Assembly (NCBI GenBank): GCA_902729315.2
Contig: LR746267.1
Coordinates: forward strand, 4,217,386-4,281,385
Direction of reading: 5' to 3'
DNA length: 64,000 bases
DNA from: Spirodela intermedia
Taxonomy: Eukaryota > Streptophyta > Magnoliopsida > Alismatales > Araceae
The position numbers were made by a program, and so were the translations under genes. Position 1 is the stretch's first letter. Each line of letters starts with the position of its first letter. Shown here piece by piece: positions 38,480 to 50,411 of the stretch. Under the pieces are notes generated by a model. The model was not told where the DNA came from and ran no database searches. It worked only from the letters and a program-made list of their open reading frames with translations.

Positions 38480-41400
38480 TTCAGATATCAAATTAACTGA
38501 TGTATTGCCATAATATGCAGATGTACGTGTACTACAAATATGATGTAGGATATGATAATGACAAATAAAAAAGCCTATCTAGAAACTTAGAAAGGCACTA
38601 TCTTCAAGCATCCCAAAATACAATAGCATTGACACAAAACAATGGATGTTGAAGAACATGTACTTTTAATCATAAAATAAAATCTGTGTCAAAATAGTTG
38701 TATACAAGAAAACTTTAAAAACACTCAGGTTGAAAGAAAACATATGCCTAATATAATGCCATCGATATAGACAAATAGAGCAACAAATGACGAACACAAG
38801 CCCTTTGTTAATAATAAATAATGAATTAGATAATTTTGTATACTATGATTCAATAACTCTTGAGGTCCATAAATTGAGTTATAATGTAAAATCTAATCCC
38901 CTTTTTGTGAATTTGAATTTTAGTTGAGGATCTAGACTAATATTTGTAAGTTAAAACTAAGACAATTAATATCTTCAAATCAATAAAAGGTATGATACAT
39001 TGATAAAAAACAATGCATGTTGAAGAATATGCAATTTATAAACATTAAAATTTTTTAAAGTATCAAGATTATTGTTAGGCAAAAATTTTCCAAAACATTA
39101 ATGGCTGAAAGTGAAGGTCCATCTAATATAATGTCACTGATATGTACAAGTAGAGGCACAAATACATAAGAAATGCTTTTTGGGAACAAAATATAGTCGA
39201 TTTAGGATTGAATAAATCTAAATTTAGATTAGTGAATTTCATAGTTTTGAATACTATTATCACAATAAATATTGAAGTCCTTAAACTAATTTATGTAATT
39301 TAAAAGTTGATCATTTAATTGTAAATTTTAGTTGATGGTTTGGATGAATAGTTGTAAGTTTAGAAACTCGTATCTTCAATTCATTAAAAAATATAATATC
39401 ATTGATATGAAATGATGCATGTTGAAGAAAATTCAATTTCTAAACTCAATAATATTTCAAAGTGTCAATATGCTTACAGATAGTCAATCTTTTTAAGCAT
39501 CAACAATCAAAAGTAAATGTTCATCTAATATAATGTCATCGACATAGACAAGTAGAAGCACAAACTTTTAAATAATCATTATCTCAATGACTATTAATGT
39601 CAATAAATTAACTAATTTGATTTAAAAAATAGTGCTGTTGTTGTTGCATTTAATTGTAGTTGAGCATCTAGAATAATGGCTGTATATTTAGAAGTTATAA
39701 TGCTACTATCCTGAAATCATTAGAAAACTTAACAATATTGAGATAGAATAATGCATGTTGAAGAACATATAAGTTCTAAACTCAAAAGTATTTTATATTT
39801 TCAAGATGATTTGCATGCAAGAAAGGTTTCAAAGGATTAATAGCTGGATGTGAAAATCAATCTGATATAACATAGAAAAGTAGCGCATTTCAAGTTAAGA
39901 GTAATAACCCTTTGTTAATAACAAATAGTTGTATTTGGATTGAGAAAATCTAAATTTAATTGTCGAATTAGATATTTTTGAATACTATCATCTGATGACC
40001 ATTCAAGTCCATAAATTTAGTGGTGTAAGTTAAAAATTAATCATTTGGTTGTGACTTTGGATTGTAGTTAAAGTTTGGTTGAACAACTATAAGTCTAGAA
40101 ATACAAAGTTAATATCTTTAAATCATTGAAAAAGGTAATACAAAATGATGCTTGTTGAATAATATATAATTAATTAACCCAAAAAAATTCAAAATTTGAA
40201 GATTTTTGTGTAAAAAAAAGTTTTAAAAGAAATGATGACTAGAAGTGAAGGTTAGTCTAATATAATGTCATTGACAAATATAAGTAGAGCCACAAATAAG
40301 GAACTAGGGTACTTTTTGAAAAGAAAGAGTAAGATTTGCATTTAGTTAATATAAATTGAATACTAAAAATAAATTTTATACTTTATATTAATGAATATTG
40401 AAGTTTATAAATTTTTTAATTTAGTTTTTACCCTAGTGATTTACATGTGGTATTAACTTTTAAATGAGAATCCACAAAAAGCTGTAAATTTAGAACTAAG
40501 AAACACACTCTTTTCAAATCATTGTAGCATATAATATAATTGAGATGGAACTATGCATGATGAAGAATATGAATTTTTCAGCCAAACAAATATTTCAAAG
40601 TGTCAAGATGTTGTATACTAGAAAGTATTCAAATTATTAATATTTGCTAAAATGTCACTAAATAGATAAGTAGAGCCATAAATGAAGAACGAGAGCCCTT
40701 GTGAAGAAGAAGTAGTAACATTTACATTGAATTTTTTTAACATAAATTAGTGACTTTAAATAATATTTTGATACTTATTGGTGCATTTAAATTGATGTAT
40801 ATAACTTTAAAACTAATTATGCAGTCATAGAATTAAATTGTAGTCGAGAAATTGTAGGTTTAAAACTAAGAAAGACAATATCTTCAAGTTATTGTAAAAT
40901 GTAATATCCTTGAGACAAAATGATGCATATTGAAAACATGTAGCAAGTAAACCTATAAAATATTTTAAAGTGTCTAGATGCTTACATGTAGAAAAGTATT
41001 TCAAGCATTGAGCATAGAAGGTGAAAGTCCATGTTATATAATGTCATGGACATAGACAAGTAGAACAACAAATAAATAAGGGGAGCTCTTCAATAAATAG
41101 TCAAATTTGATTGAGTAAATATAAATTTAACGAATTAATTATATAATTTAAAATAATATTATATGTATGATTATTTAAGTTCACAAATTGACTTATGTAA
41201 TTTGCAAACTACTTCTTTTTGTGATATTAAATTGAACTTGAAGGTTTAAAGGAACAATGATTGCCTTATAATTAAGAAACACATTATCTTAAAGTCATTT
41301 AAAAATATCCAAGCATTGAGAAGAAATGATGCATGTTAAAGAATATGTAATTTTTGAACTAAAAAGAATTTGAATGTGTCAACATGATTGTATGTCAAAA

Positions 41401-42010
41401 ATCTTTCAATTTATTGAGGACTAAGAGTAATGGTCCATGTGATATAGTATTGACAATATAGACAAGTAGCACCACATTTGAGAAAGAAAATCTCTTTGTG
41501 AACAACAAATAGTTAGATTTTAATTAACTCTACATTCAATATAATAATTAGATAGCTCTAAATATAATTATCTAGATGACTGATGTAATTAATAATATAG
41601 TCCATCAAATATACAATTGAATTATAGTTAAGGGTCTAGAGGACAAATATTGGATTTTAAAATTAAGAAAATCTAGTACTTTCAAGTCTTTGAAAAATAT
41701 AACATCATTGAGACAGTGATGCATGTTGAAAAAAATTAATTTGTAAACCAAAAAATATTCAAAAGCATCAAGATGATTAAATGCAAGAAAGGATTGTCAA
41801 CTAATATTGAAAGTCCATCTGAAATAATGTCATCAACCAAAATAGGTTGAGTGACAAATGAAGAGCAATAGCCTTTCATTAATACTAAATAGCTGGATTT
41901 TGATCAAGTAAATATAAGCTGACTTAATAAATTAGATAATTTTTAATACTATTATCTATATGACTATTTAACTCCATATATGAGTTATGTAATTAAAAAC
42001 TATTTCTTGA
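38480..42010 (-). repeat. Tandem array of about nine ~390-bp units carrying a copia RT fragment
   Basis: A landmark (gatgcatgttgaagaa and variants) recurs at about 38641, 39010, 39413, 39751, 40148, 40553, 40921, 41327 and 41718, spaced 338-406 bp. A second landmark (tgtcatcgacatagacaagtagaag-type text) recurs once per unit at about 38757, 39142, 39534, 39870, 40266, 40650, 41041, 41450 and 41827. On the minus strand the second landmark of the best unit translates to FVLLLVYVDDIIL, the copia reverse-transcriptase active site. It is followed by text like KHIDTLKYY and LEIEFSS...ISYQ, matching the copia stretch KDLGNLKYFLGIE...ISQ. All units are in the same orientation and heavily diverged, with stops. 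Confidence 0.8.
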
Positions 42011-42143
42011 GGAGATAAATCATATTAAAAAAATAAAAAGAGGCCAGAAGCCCTATACATATAGGGGTGAAGAGACAGAAAGTGGGCCAAGCCTATAATC
42101 ATATATACATATATATCTCTACAGCCCCCCTCAAGTTGGTGCA
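42011..42143 (-). mobile_element. Copia 3' LTR start and polypurine tract
   Basis: On the minus strand the text CACCAACTTGAGGGGGG (polypurine tract) is followed by TGTAGAGATATATATG, the LTR start at about 42123. This LTR reads leftward with the common plant copia phrase GGCTTGGCCCA. The LTR is cut short by the tandem array. This is the 3' side of the copia element whose RNase H begins at 43789. Confidence 0.7.
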
Positions 42144-43783
42144 TGATAAGTCTTCATTATCATGAGTTAATAATTAGTAAATAATATAGTTTTAGCCTTA
42201 ACTCATGATAAATAGACTTATATTTGTGTTAAAGAATGATTTTTGGTTTTCAATTGATTAACGTGAATTTTTGGGTAATTATGTGATTTTATATGATTTT
42301 TACAGTCTTACTTTTGAGATAAATGAAGAACAAGAAATAAAAATAAAAATATTGCAAAAATGGGGGGACCCGCCGGTCAGCCGTGCCTGCAAGCGGGTTG
42401 GAAGCGCAATCGGGGAGTAAGCCGCGAGCAGGGGCTCGAGCAGCTTGGATTGGGGACCGACAGGGCACGCGTACGCCACTCCCCTTCCACGTCACCTGTG
42501 GCCAGCCGGCTATGGGGCAAGGAGTAGTCATACACGTGAGAGAAGGGACTTTGCTCACAAAGCTAACATTACTATATATTCGCCCGAAAAATCGGCGTAC
42601 AACTGATGTGGGACTAAACCCTCGTCACACCTTCCTCAAAAGAGGCGGGCGACCGGCGTGGGTTCGAATCCTTCTAGAGTCAAAATTCATATATTTTTAC
42701 TTGATTATCGCGACTTTCTTGCAGATCGCTGGGGAAGGATTAAGCAACGAGAATCGCTGGATCATCGGCGAAAATCTCGTCAACGCGATTCGCGGAGCAT
42801 TGCTACTAAAATTGCTGAACGATTCGCAATAAAAGGATCGCGAATCCATCGAGTAAATCATCTCCGATTGATCAACGAACAAGCCATCGTCGGGAAGAGG
42901 ACGATCCGCCGGGAGACCAGTCGTCACCTCCTGAGAGCGTACCAGATGCGATGAAGAGCCTCCTCTTGCTGCGCAGACTTGAGGATGAAGCTCCCTAACA
43001 CGCGCCCCACCTCCATCCAGCTCCTCTCCGTCGGGTGACAGTCGCCGGAGAGCCGCAAAGTCGCCGTTTTTCCGCTCCGCTGGGTGACAGCCGCTGGAGA
43101 CAATTCGACGACCCACTTCATTGATCTCTAGACTTCGCGAGAAGATCTAGAGATTGCCCATGTCGTCTTTGTCCAAGGAGAGCCTTCGAGGCCGTGGACA
43201 CTGCACGACGATCCTCCCGAACGCTCAGGATTCCGGTGCATCGCCGACGCATCGCCGTTGCGACGCCGGAACTCTGTTTTCCTACTTTCAATTTAATTTA
43301 CGCTTCATTTAGTGATACTTTGTTGATTTTTATTTACCAAACTATACTTCGTTCAACTACGATTCTTCCGGCTTTTACAGATCTTAATTTGATTAATTGA
43401 GTCGTCTGTAATCGCCTACGTAAGAATCGCCGGGCGGAACTGTGTTTCCGCCTGATTCGCGTTCGCCGGGCGCTGACGTCATCCTGACGTCCGCACCCTT
43501 ATTTCCTTTTTTTTTCGTGAATTTTAAATATATTTCCTTTTTATTTCCTAGTATAAAATTCGTAAGAAAATCGTACTCATTGAGAAAAATTCTGAATAAT
43601 TACCAGATATTATATTACATCCCTATGATCGACCTGGAAAATTACCGCTATATTTGGAATTTTTATTGAATTATAATTGATATATTTATTTAGAAATACT
43701 TCTAAATATCTGAAAATTCGTATTTTCTAGTTTTATAAATTTTATATTTGCGTGATTTAACATACACCGACTGAGTCACGTCA
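42144..43783 (+). mobile_element. Solo LTR, gypsy family (copy 2)
   Basis: A 1640-bp element starting TGATAAGTCTTCATT and ending GAGTCACGTCA, flanked by the 5-bp target duplication gtgca (42139-42143 and 43784-43788). The interrupted copia text reads through when the insert is removed. GC-rich with most CpG intact, so relatively young. It contains a TATA-like ctatatattcg at about 42570 and a tRNA-like box GGTTCGAATCC at 42661-42671. The ORFs inside it have no domains. Confidence 0.88.
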
Positions 43784-43788
43784 GTGCA

Positions 43789-44576
43789 TAAAGATGAAAA
43801 GGTCTTAGCTTAGAGTAAAGGGAATTCAATCAAAGACCATGGAGAGCCATCATAAGTATGTTTGCAAGTTGTGCTTCTGAAGACACCCTAGTTAGGATAA
43901 TTAAGTTAGCCTAAAGCTTCTCCTAAATAAAATAACAATCAACCTCAATATGTTTCATCTATTCATGTAAAACATGATTAATAGTAATATGAAGCACAAA
44001 CTGATTGTTGTAGAAGAGACGCATAGGCTAAAGATGATAATGTCAAGCTCCATAAGAAACTTGCATACCCAAATAAGTTTCAATGCAACAATAGATGTTT
44101 GCAAATAAGTTTCAGCACTAGATAGCACAACAACTATTACTTGTTGCTCTTCAATGAGATAAGATTACCTCACAAAAAGATACAATAGCTAGTGGTGGAG
44201 TGTTGATCGACAGAAGAGCCTGTCCAATTAGCATCATAATAACCATAAACATCAACAAAAGAAGAAAACTTGTACAAAAGTCCTCAGTCATGATGTCTCC
44301 TCAAATCCAGAAGGATTATCATGATTGCATCCCAGTTAGTAGTGCATGGATTGGTCATAAACTAGCTGACCACACATAGAAAAAGAAATGTCCAAATGAG
44401 TCAAGGTTAAGTAGTTCAATTGTCCCACCAAGTGACGTAGCTATCTCAGATCCTCAAGAACATCACTAGAATTTGGAGTAACTTGACCTTAGATTCATCG
44501 GTGTAAGAGTAAGTTTGGTGCCTAACATTCCTACATCCTATAATAGATCAAGCACATACTTCCACTTGTTGATAAT
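43789..44576 (-). mobile_element. Ty1/copia relic, RNase H to RT (left half)
   Basis: Minus-strand text includes HVLHE.MKHIEVDCYFI (about 43930-43985), GYYDANWTGSSVDQHSTT (about 44190-44245) and INKWKYVLDLL (about 44540-44571), all conserved copia motifs with scattered stops. The reading continues at 58788 on the far side of the inserted gypsy element (QYFLGIEV), so both halves belong to one copia element. Confidence 0.85.
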
Positions 44577-44755
44577 TAATAAGTTTTTACTATCTAGAGC
44601 TAATAATTAATTAATAATATATTTTTAATCTTAACTCCTAATAAATTAACATATAATTATGTTAAATTGTGAAAAATAGTTTTTAGTTAGTTAATGTGAA
44701 TTTTTAATTAATTATGTGATTTTATGCAAATTAATATAATTTTATAATCTTATTT
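44577..44755 (+). mobile_element. 5' LTR fragment of the gypsy element
   Basis: Aligns with the first 180 bp of the family LTR (start degraded to TAATAAG). It then passes directly into RT coding text, so the rest of the LTR, the primer binding site, gag and early pol are deleted. Confidence 0.75.
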
Positions 44756-45975
44756 TTGATATTTTTTGAAATTTCTAACCTCTAATCATGTTATTATCTA
44801 AAGATGTGCCTTTTAATTTTGATGAGAATTTTTTAAAGTTTTTTTTTGAAAAAAAAGATTACTTACTAAAGCACCAATTTTATAAGCTCTTGATTGGTTC
44901 TCTTCCTTTTGAAATAATGTGTGATGTATGAAATTATGTAGTGGGAGCCATACTGAATATAAAGTCCAAACCCCTAGTAATTTTATATGCTAGCAAAATT
45001 AGATCTAATACTCAATTAAATTATATCACAATTGAAAAAAAGTTGTTAGTTATAATATTTTCGTAACAAGGTTTAGATCATATATTTTAAGAGTTAAAAT
45101 TATTATTTATATTGATCATGTAGTATTTAAATATTTATTAAATAAACAAGATGTAAAGTCACATTTATTATGATGAATTTTATTATTTTAGGAATTTAAC
45201 TGAAAAATAAAAGATAAAAGAAGTTTTGAGAATGTTGTTGTTGACCATCTTTCTAGAATGAGTGATACAAGAATAAATACAGCACCTTTAGAAGTTGTAT
45301 TTTTAGATGAACAGTTGATGGCAACTCAACATCAACCATCACCATGGTATACACATCTTGCCAATTTTCTAGTTTTTGACAAAATTCTAGAAGAGTAAGA
45401 TAAGAACAGAAAAAATTATTCATTTTCTAAGATTATAAATTATTTTTGACATGATCCTAATTTATATTACTTGAGTAATGATCAAATTATAAGGAGATGT
45501 GTTATCGAAGAAGAATCATAGTATTCTTAACATGCGCCATGCATCTAATTGTGGAGGTCATCTGAAAAATAGTTATAATTTTTCTAATGTGATTTTTTTA
45601 ACCTATAATAATTATAGATTCTATAGAATTTAGTAGAACATGTCTTTCATGCCAATCTATAGGTTACATGAATAAAAGAAATGAAATGCCCATGAGTAAC
45701 ATGTTTTTAGATGAAATTTTGATGTATGAAATATAGACTTCATGTGTCCCTTTTCATTAGCTAAAAGTTATGAATATATTTTGCTTGCTATTGAATATGT
45801 GTCTAAATTGGTGCAAGCTAAAACTAATGATCATAAATCATGATAAAATTTGTACAAGAAAATATTTTTTTAAGATTTGGATGTCCTTGAGTGATTATTA
45901 GTAATGAAAGAATATATTTTACAAATAAATATTTCAAAGAACTATTGAAAAGAATAAAGTACATCATAGAGTAGT
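44756..45975 (+). mobile_element. Gypsy pol relic: RT connection, RNase H, integrase start
   Basis: Broken translation shows LLSKDVPFNFDE (about 44803), GSLPFEIMCDV and GAILNIKSKPLVILYASK (44890-45000), ENVVVDHLSRMS at 45228-45263 (usually ENVVADHLSRL), HASNCGGHL (about 45540) and LSCQSIGYMNKRNEMPMSNM (about 45640-45705). It ends where LTR copy 3 is inserted. Stops and frameshifts are frequent. Confidence 0.85.
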
Positions 45976-47671
45976 TGATAAGTCTTCATTATTGTGAGTT
46001 AATAATTAGTAAATAATATATTTTTAGCCTTAACTCATGATAAATAGACTTATATTTATGTTAATGTGATTTTTTATGAATTTATATGATTTTTATAATC
46101 TTATTTTTGAGATAAATGAAGAAATAAATAAAAAAATATAGTAAAATAGGGGGGGCCTGCCGGCCAACCAAACCCGGAAGCAAGTTGGAAGCACAATTGA
46201 GGTGAGCCACAAGTAGGGACTTGAGTGACTAAAGACCAATGGGGCCACATGTGCATCACTCCCCTTCCACCTCATTGGTGGCTAGCTGATTATGTGGTAA
46301 GGAGTGATCGTACATGTGGGAGAAAGAGACTTATTACTTACAAATGTGATATTATTATATATTCGCTCAAAACTTTAGCACACAAATAATGTGGGATTAA
46401 ATTGGTGGTTGCACCTTCTTTGGAATGTTTTTGAAGATTGTAATACCTAAACTATCCTTTAGTTATAATAAAGATGTATCATGATGATGTCACTTAATAA
46501 AGGTATTAAAGTATTTATTTCAATCTCTCTCATGCAAGTAGACAATCAGCGTGGGTTTGAATCCTTCTTGAGTCAAAATTTATATTTTTTATTTGATTAT
46601 TATGACTTTTCTACAGATCACTAGTGAAGGATTAAGCCATCAGAATCACTAAATCATCAATGAAAATCTCATCAACATGATTTGAGGAGTATTGTTACTA
46701 AAATTGTTAAACGATTCGTGATAAAAGGATCACAAATTCATCGAGTAAATCATCTCTGATTGATCGATGAACAAACTATCGTCAAGAAGAGGATGATATG
46801 TTGGGAGATGAGTCACCACCTCTTGAGAACATACCAGATGTGATGAAGAGCCTCTTCTTGCTACGTAGACCTGAGGATGAAGCTCCTTGACACAAGCCCC
46901 ACCTCTATCTAGCTCCTCTTTGTCGGGTGATAGCTACTAGAGAGCTACAATGTCACTATTTTTCTGTTCTACTAGGTGATAGCCACTAGAGATGATTCAA
47001 CATCTCATTTCATTTATCTCTAGACTTTGTAAGGAGATTGAGAGATTGCCCACGTCATCTTTCTCCAAAGACAACCTTTGAGACTATGGACACTACATGA
47101 CGATCTTCTCTAACATTGAAGATTTTAGTGCATTATTGATGCGTCACTGTCGCGACGTCGGAACTCTATTTTCTTGCTTTTAACTTAATTTCTACTTCAT
47201 TTAGTGATAATTTTGTGATTTAAATTTACCAAGTTATATTTCATTCAATTACAATTCTTCCGGCTTTTACAGATCTTAATTTGATCAATTAAATCATTTG
47301 TAATTGCTTACATAAGAATTGCTAGGAGGAACTCTATTTTCACCTTATTTGCGTTCATTGGGCACTAACATCATCTTGACATCCACACCTTTATTTTCCT
47401 TTTTCATGAATTTTAAATATATATATTTTTTATTTCTTAGTATAAGATTCATAAAAACTCATATTCTTTGACAAAAATTCTTAAAACTTACTCGATATTA
47501 TATTACATTCCTGTGAATGACTTAAAAAATTATCACTATTTTAATTTTTTTTATTAAATTATAATTTAAATATTTGTTCATAAATACTTTTAAATATCTA
47601 GAAATTAGTATTTTCTATTTTTATAAATTTTTAATTTATGTGATTTACTATACAACAACTAAGTCATATAA
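45976..47671 (+). mobile_element. Solo LTR, gypsy family (copy 3), in integrase
   Basis: A 1696-bp LTR beginning TGATAAGTCTTCATTATTG and ending ...AAGTCATATAA. The target duplication is gtagt/gtagc (45971-45975, 47672-47676). Removing it restores integrase text HRVATPY. AT-rich from CpG decay. Confidence 0.85.
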
Positions 47672-47872
47672 GTAGCCACTCCATATCAACGCCAAATAAA
47701 TAAGTAAGCTGAAGTAGCAAATAGAAAAATCTAAAGAATTTTAGGAAAAATAATTAAACCATATAAGAAAGATTGATCCACAAAGTTATAAAATACATTA
47801 TGGGATTATAGAATAACCTATAAAATCTCATACTTATGTCCCTATTTAGTCATATTTTTAGAAAATCATGTG
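47672..47872 (+). mobile_element. Gypsy integrase relic, middle piece
   Basis: Reads VATPYQRQINK, AEVANRKI, RILGKIIKPYKKD and TLWDYRITYKISYLCPYLVI with a few stops, matching the integrase segment VATPYHPQTxGQVEVSNREIK...ALWAYRTAYKTPIGMSPY. Confidence 0.85.
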
Positions 47873-49803
47873 ATAAGTGTTCATCATCATGGGTTAATAA
47901 TTAATTAATAATATATTTTTGACATTAACTCATGATAAATAGACTTATATTTAAGTTAAATTGAGAAAATTAGTTTTTAGTTAGTTAATGTGATTTTTTG
48001 GCTAATTATATGATTTTATATAATTTTTTATAATTTTTATAAGTATATTTTAAGATAAATAAATAAATAGAATAGAATAAAATAAAATAAAATAAAAGGA
48101 TAGAAAAAGAGAAGAACCTGTTGGCCAACTAGGCCCGCAAGTGAGTCGGAAGCATAGTCGAGCAAAGCCACGAGTAAGGGCTTGACTGACTGAGGATGGA
48201 CTAATAAGAGACATGTGTGCATCACTCTCCTTACATGCCACTTGTGGTCAACTTAGTGTGGGACAAAGAATGATTGTACACATAAGAGAAAAGGACTCAT
48301 TACTTTCAAAATCTAATATTACTACATATTAGTCTCAAAACTTGGCATATAACCAATATGAGACTAAATCGATCACAACTTCCTCAAAATGTTTTAATGA
48401 TTTTTGTACCTTAAATATCTCTTGTTTATTAGAAAGAGGAACTCTAGTGATGTAACTTTATAAAAATATCTATGTACTTATTTTACTTTTTCTCATGTAG
48501 GCGAGTGACTAACAAAGGTTTGAATCCTACTAGAGACAAAAATTATTTTTATTTGATTAAATAATATTTTTTTTACATATCACTGATGAAGGATTAAGTC
48601 ACTAGAATCACTCAATCATTACTAAAAATCTCGTCAACATGATTCGTTGAGTATTGTTATGAAAATTACTAAATGATTTGTGATAAAGGATCACGAATTC
48701 ATCAAGTAAATCATTTTTGACTGATCGACGAATAAGTCATTGTCAGGAAGAAGATGATCTACTAAGAGATGAGTCACTACTTCTTGAGAGAGTACCAAAT
48801 GCGATGAAGAGGTTCTTCTTATTGTGCAGACTTGAGAATGAAGCTCCTTAACATGCGCTCCACCTTCATCTAACTCATCTATGTTAGGTGATAGCTGCCA
48901 AAGAGCTGTAAAGTTATTATTTTTCTACTCTATTGGGTGATAATTATCAAAGACGACTTGATGATCTATTTCATTGATTTCTTGACTTCACAAGAAGATC
49001 AAAAGATTTTCTAAGTCATCATTATCTAAAGAAAGTTTTTTATGTTGTAGACATTGCAGAATAATCCTCTCAAATGCTCATAATTTTGACACATCGTCGA
49101 CGTATCAACACTATGATGTCAAAACTATGTTTTATTATTTTTCACTAATTTAACTTTCACCATCTTTTTTTGACTTTGAAAAGAGATCTAACAAATGCCC
49201 AAGTAGTCCATGTCCAAAGAAGGCCTTTAAGGCCATAGACATTGTTCGGTGATCCTCTTGAATACAAAATTTTGGCCATTATTGTCACAAGGTCGAAACT
49301 ATGTTTTTTCTACTTTCAACTTTGATTTAATTTAATGATAATTTACATGATTTTAAGTTACTAATTTTTTTATTTAATTATGATTCTTTTTGTTTTTATA
49401 GATCTTAATTTAACCCATTAAATTGTCTATAATCACTTATGTAACAATTATTAGGTATAACTTTATTTTTGTCTCATTCCCATTCATTGGGTAGTGACAT
49501 CATCATGACGTCTGCACCTTTATTTCTTTTTTTTGTAAATTATATATATATATATTATTTTTATTTCTTAATTTGAAATTTATAAAAAATTATATCCTTT
49601 GTAGAAAATTCTAAAATATTCTTGATATTATATTACATTCTTGTGATCAATTTGAAAATTTATCACTATTTTTTAAACTTTTATTAAATTATAATCAATA
49701 TATTTTTTCAAATATACATATAAATATCCAAAAATTAGTATTTTCTAATTTGAAATTTTTTAAATTTTCGTGATTTATTATACAATGACTAAAAGTCACA
49801 TCA
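47873..49803 (+). mobile_element. Solo LTR, gypsy family (copy 4), with internal duplication
   Basis: A 1931-bp LTR starting TGATAAGTGTTCATC and ending AAAGTCACATCA, with target duplication tcatg/ccatg (47868-47872, 49804-49808). It is about 290 bp longer than copy 2, partly because a segment around 48980-49190 (gacttc.caagaagatc through the ttcaactt region) is present a second time at 49170-49330. CpG decay is heavy. Confidence 0.82.
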
Positions 49804-49887
49804 CCATGTCATCTTTGTATAGAAATAGATCATAAAGTATTATAGGTTATAATTTTTTTTTGTAAGGATAAAAAATTAATTAGTCAA
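49804..49887 (+). mobile_element. Gypsy integrase relic, short piece
   Basis: Reads CHLCIEIDHKVL (compare CHLPVELEHRAYW of gypsy integrase C-terminal extensions). It lies between LTR copies 4 and A and links the integrase text on both sides. Confidence 0.75.
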
Positions 49888-50411
49888 TGACGTGCTAGTC
49901 ATTGTATAGTAAATCACATAAATTTAAAATTTATAAAAATAGGAAATAAGAATTTTTGGATATTTAGAAGTATATCTGAACAAATATATCAAGTATGATT
50001 TAATAAAACTTTCAAAAATAGTGGTAATTTTCTAGGTCAATCATAAGGATGTAATATAATATATGGTAGTTATTCAGAATTTTCTTCAAAGAATATTACT
50101 TTTTATAAATTTTATACTAGTAAATGACAAAAATATATATTTAAAATTCACAAAAAAGAGAAATAAGGGTACAGACGTGCAAATGATGTCAGCACTTGGC
50201 GAATGTGAATCGGGCAGAAATAGAGTTTTGCTTGGTGATTCTTAAGTAAACGATTACAACCGATTTAATTGATCAAATTAAGATCTATAAAAACCGAAAG
50301 AATAGTAATTGAACGAAGTATATTTTGATAAATTAAAATGACATAAATTATAACTAAATGAAGTAGAAAGTAAGTTGAAAGTCGTAAAATAGAGTTTTGG
50401 CGTCACGGCGG

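Noticed and set aside
38480-42010. CRISPR-like or centromeric satellite array
   Set aside because: Unit length, lack of spacers and the RT-derived text rule out CRISPR. No evidence for a centromere, and the units are too diverged for a homogenised satellite.
42640-42690. Possible tRNA gene at the GGTTCGAATCC box
   Set aside because: No acceptor stem, D-arm or anticodon arm can be drawn around it, and the T-arm stem has mismatches; kept only as a B-box-like motif.
42383-43121. ORFs of 98-149 aa within LTR copy 2, recurring at 51052-51495 and 54028-54368
   Set aside because: They lie inside a repeated LTR, vary in frame and length between copies, and carry no domain.
42144-43783. Initial idea that the repeated 1.64-kb unit is a MITE or other DNA transposon
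   Set aside because: There are no terminal inverted repeats. TG...CA ends, 5-bp duplications and the copy placed directly after a gypsy polypurine tract identify it as an LTR.
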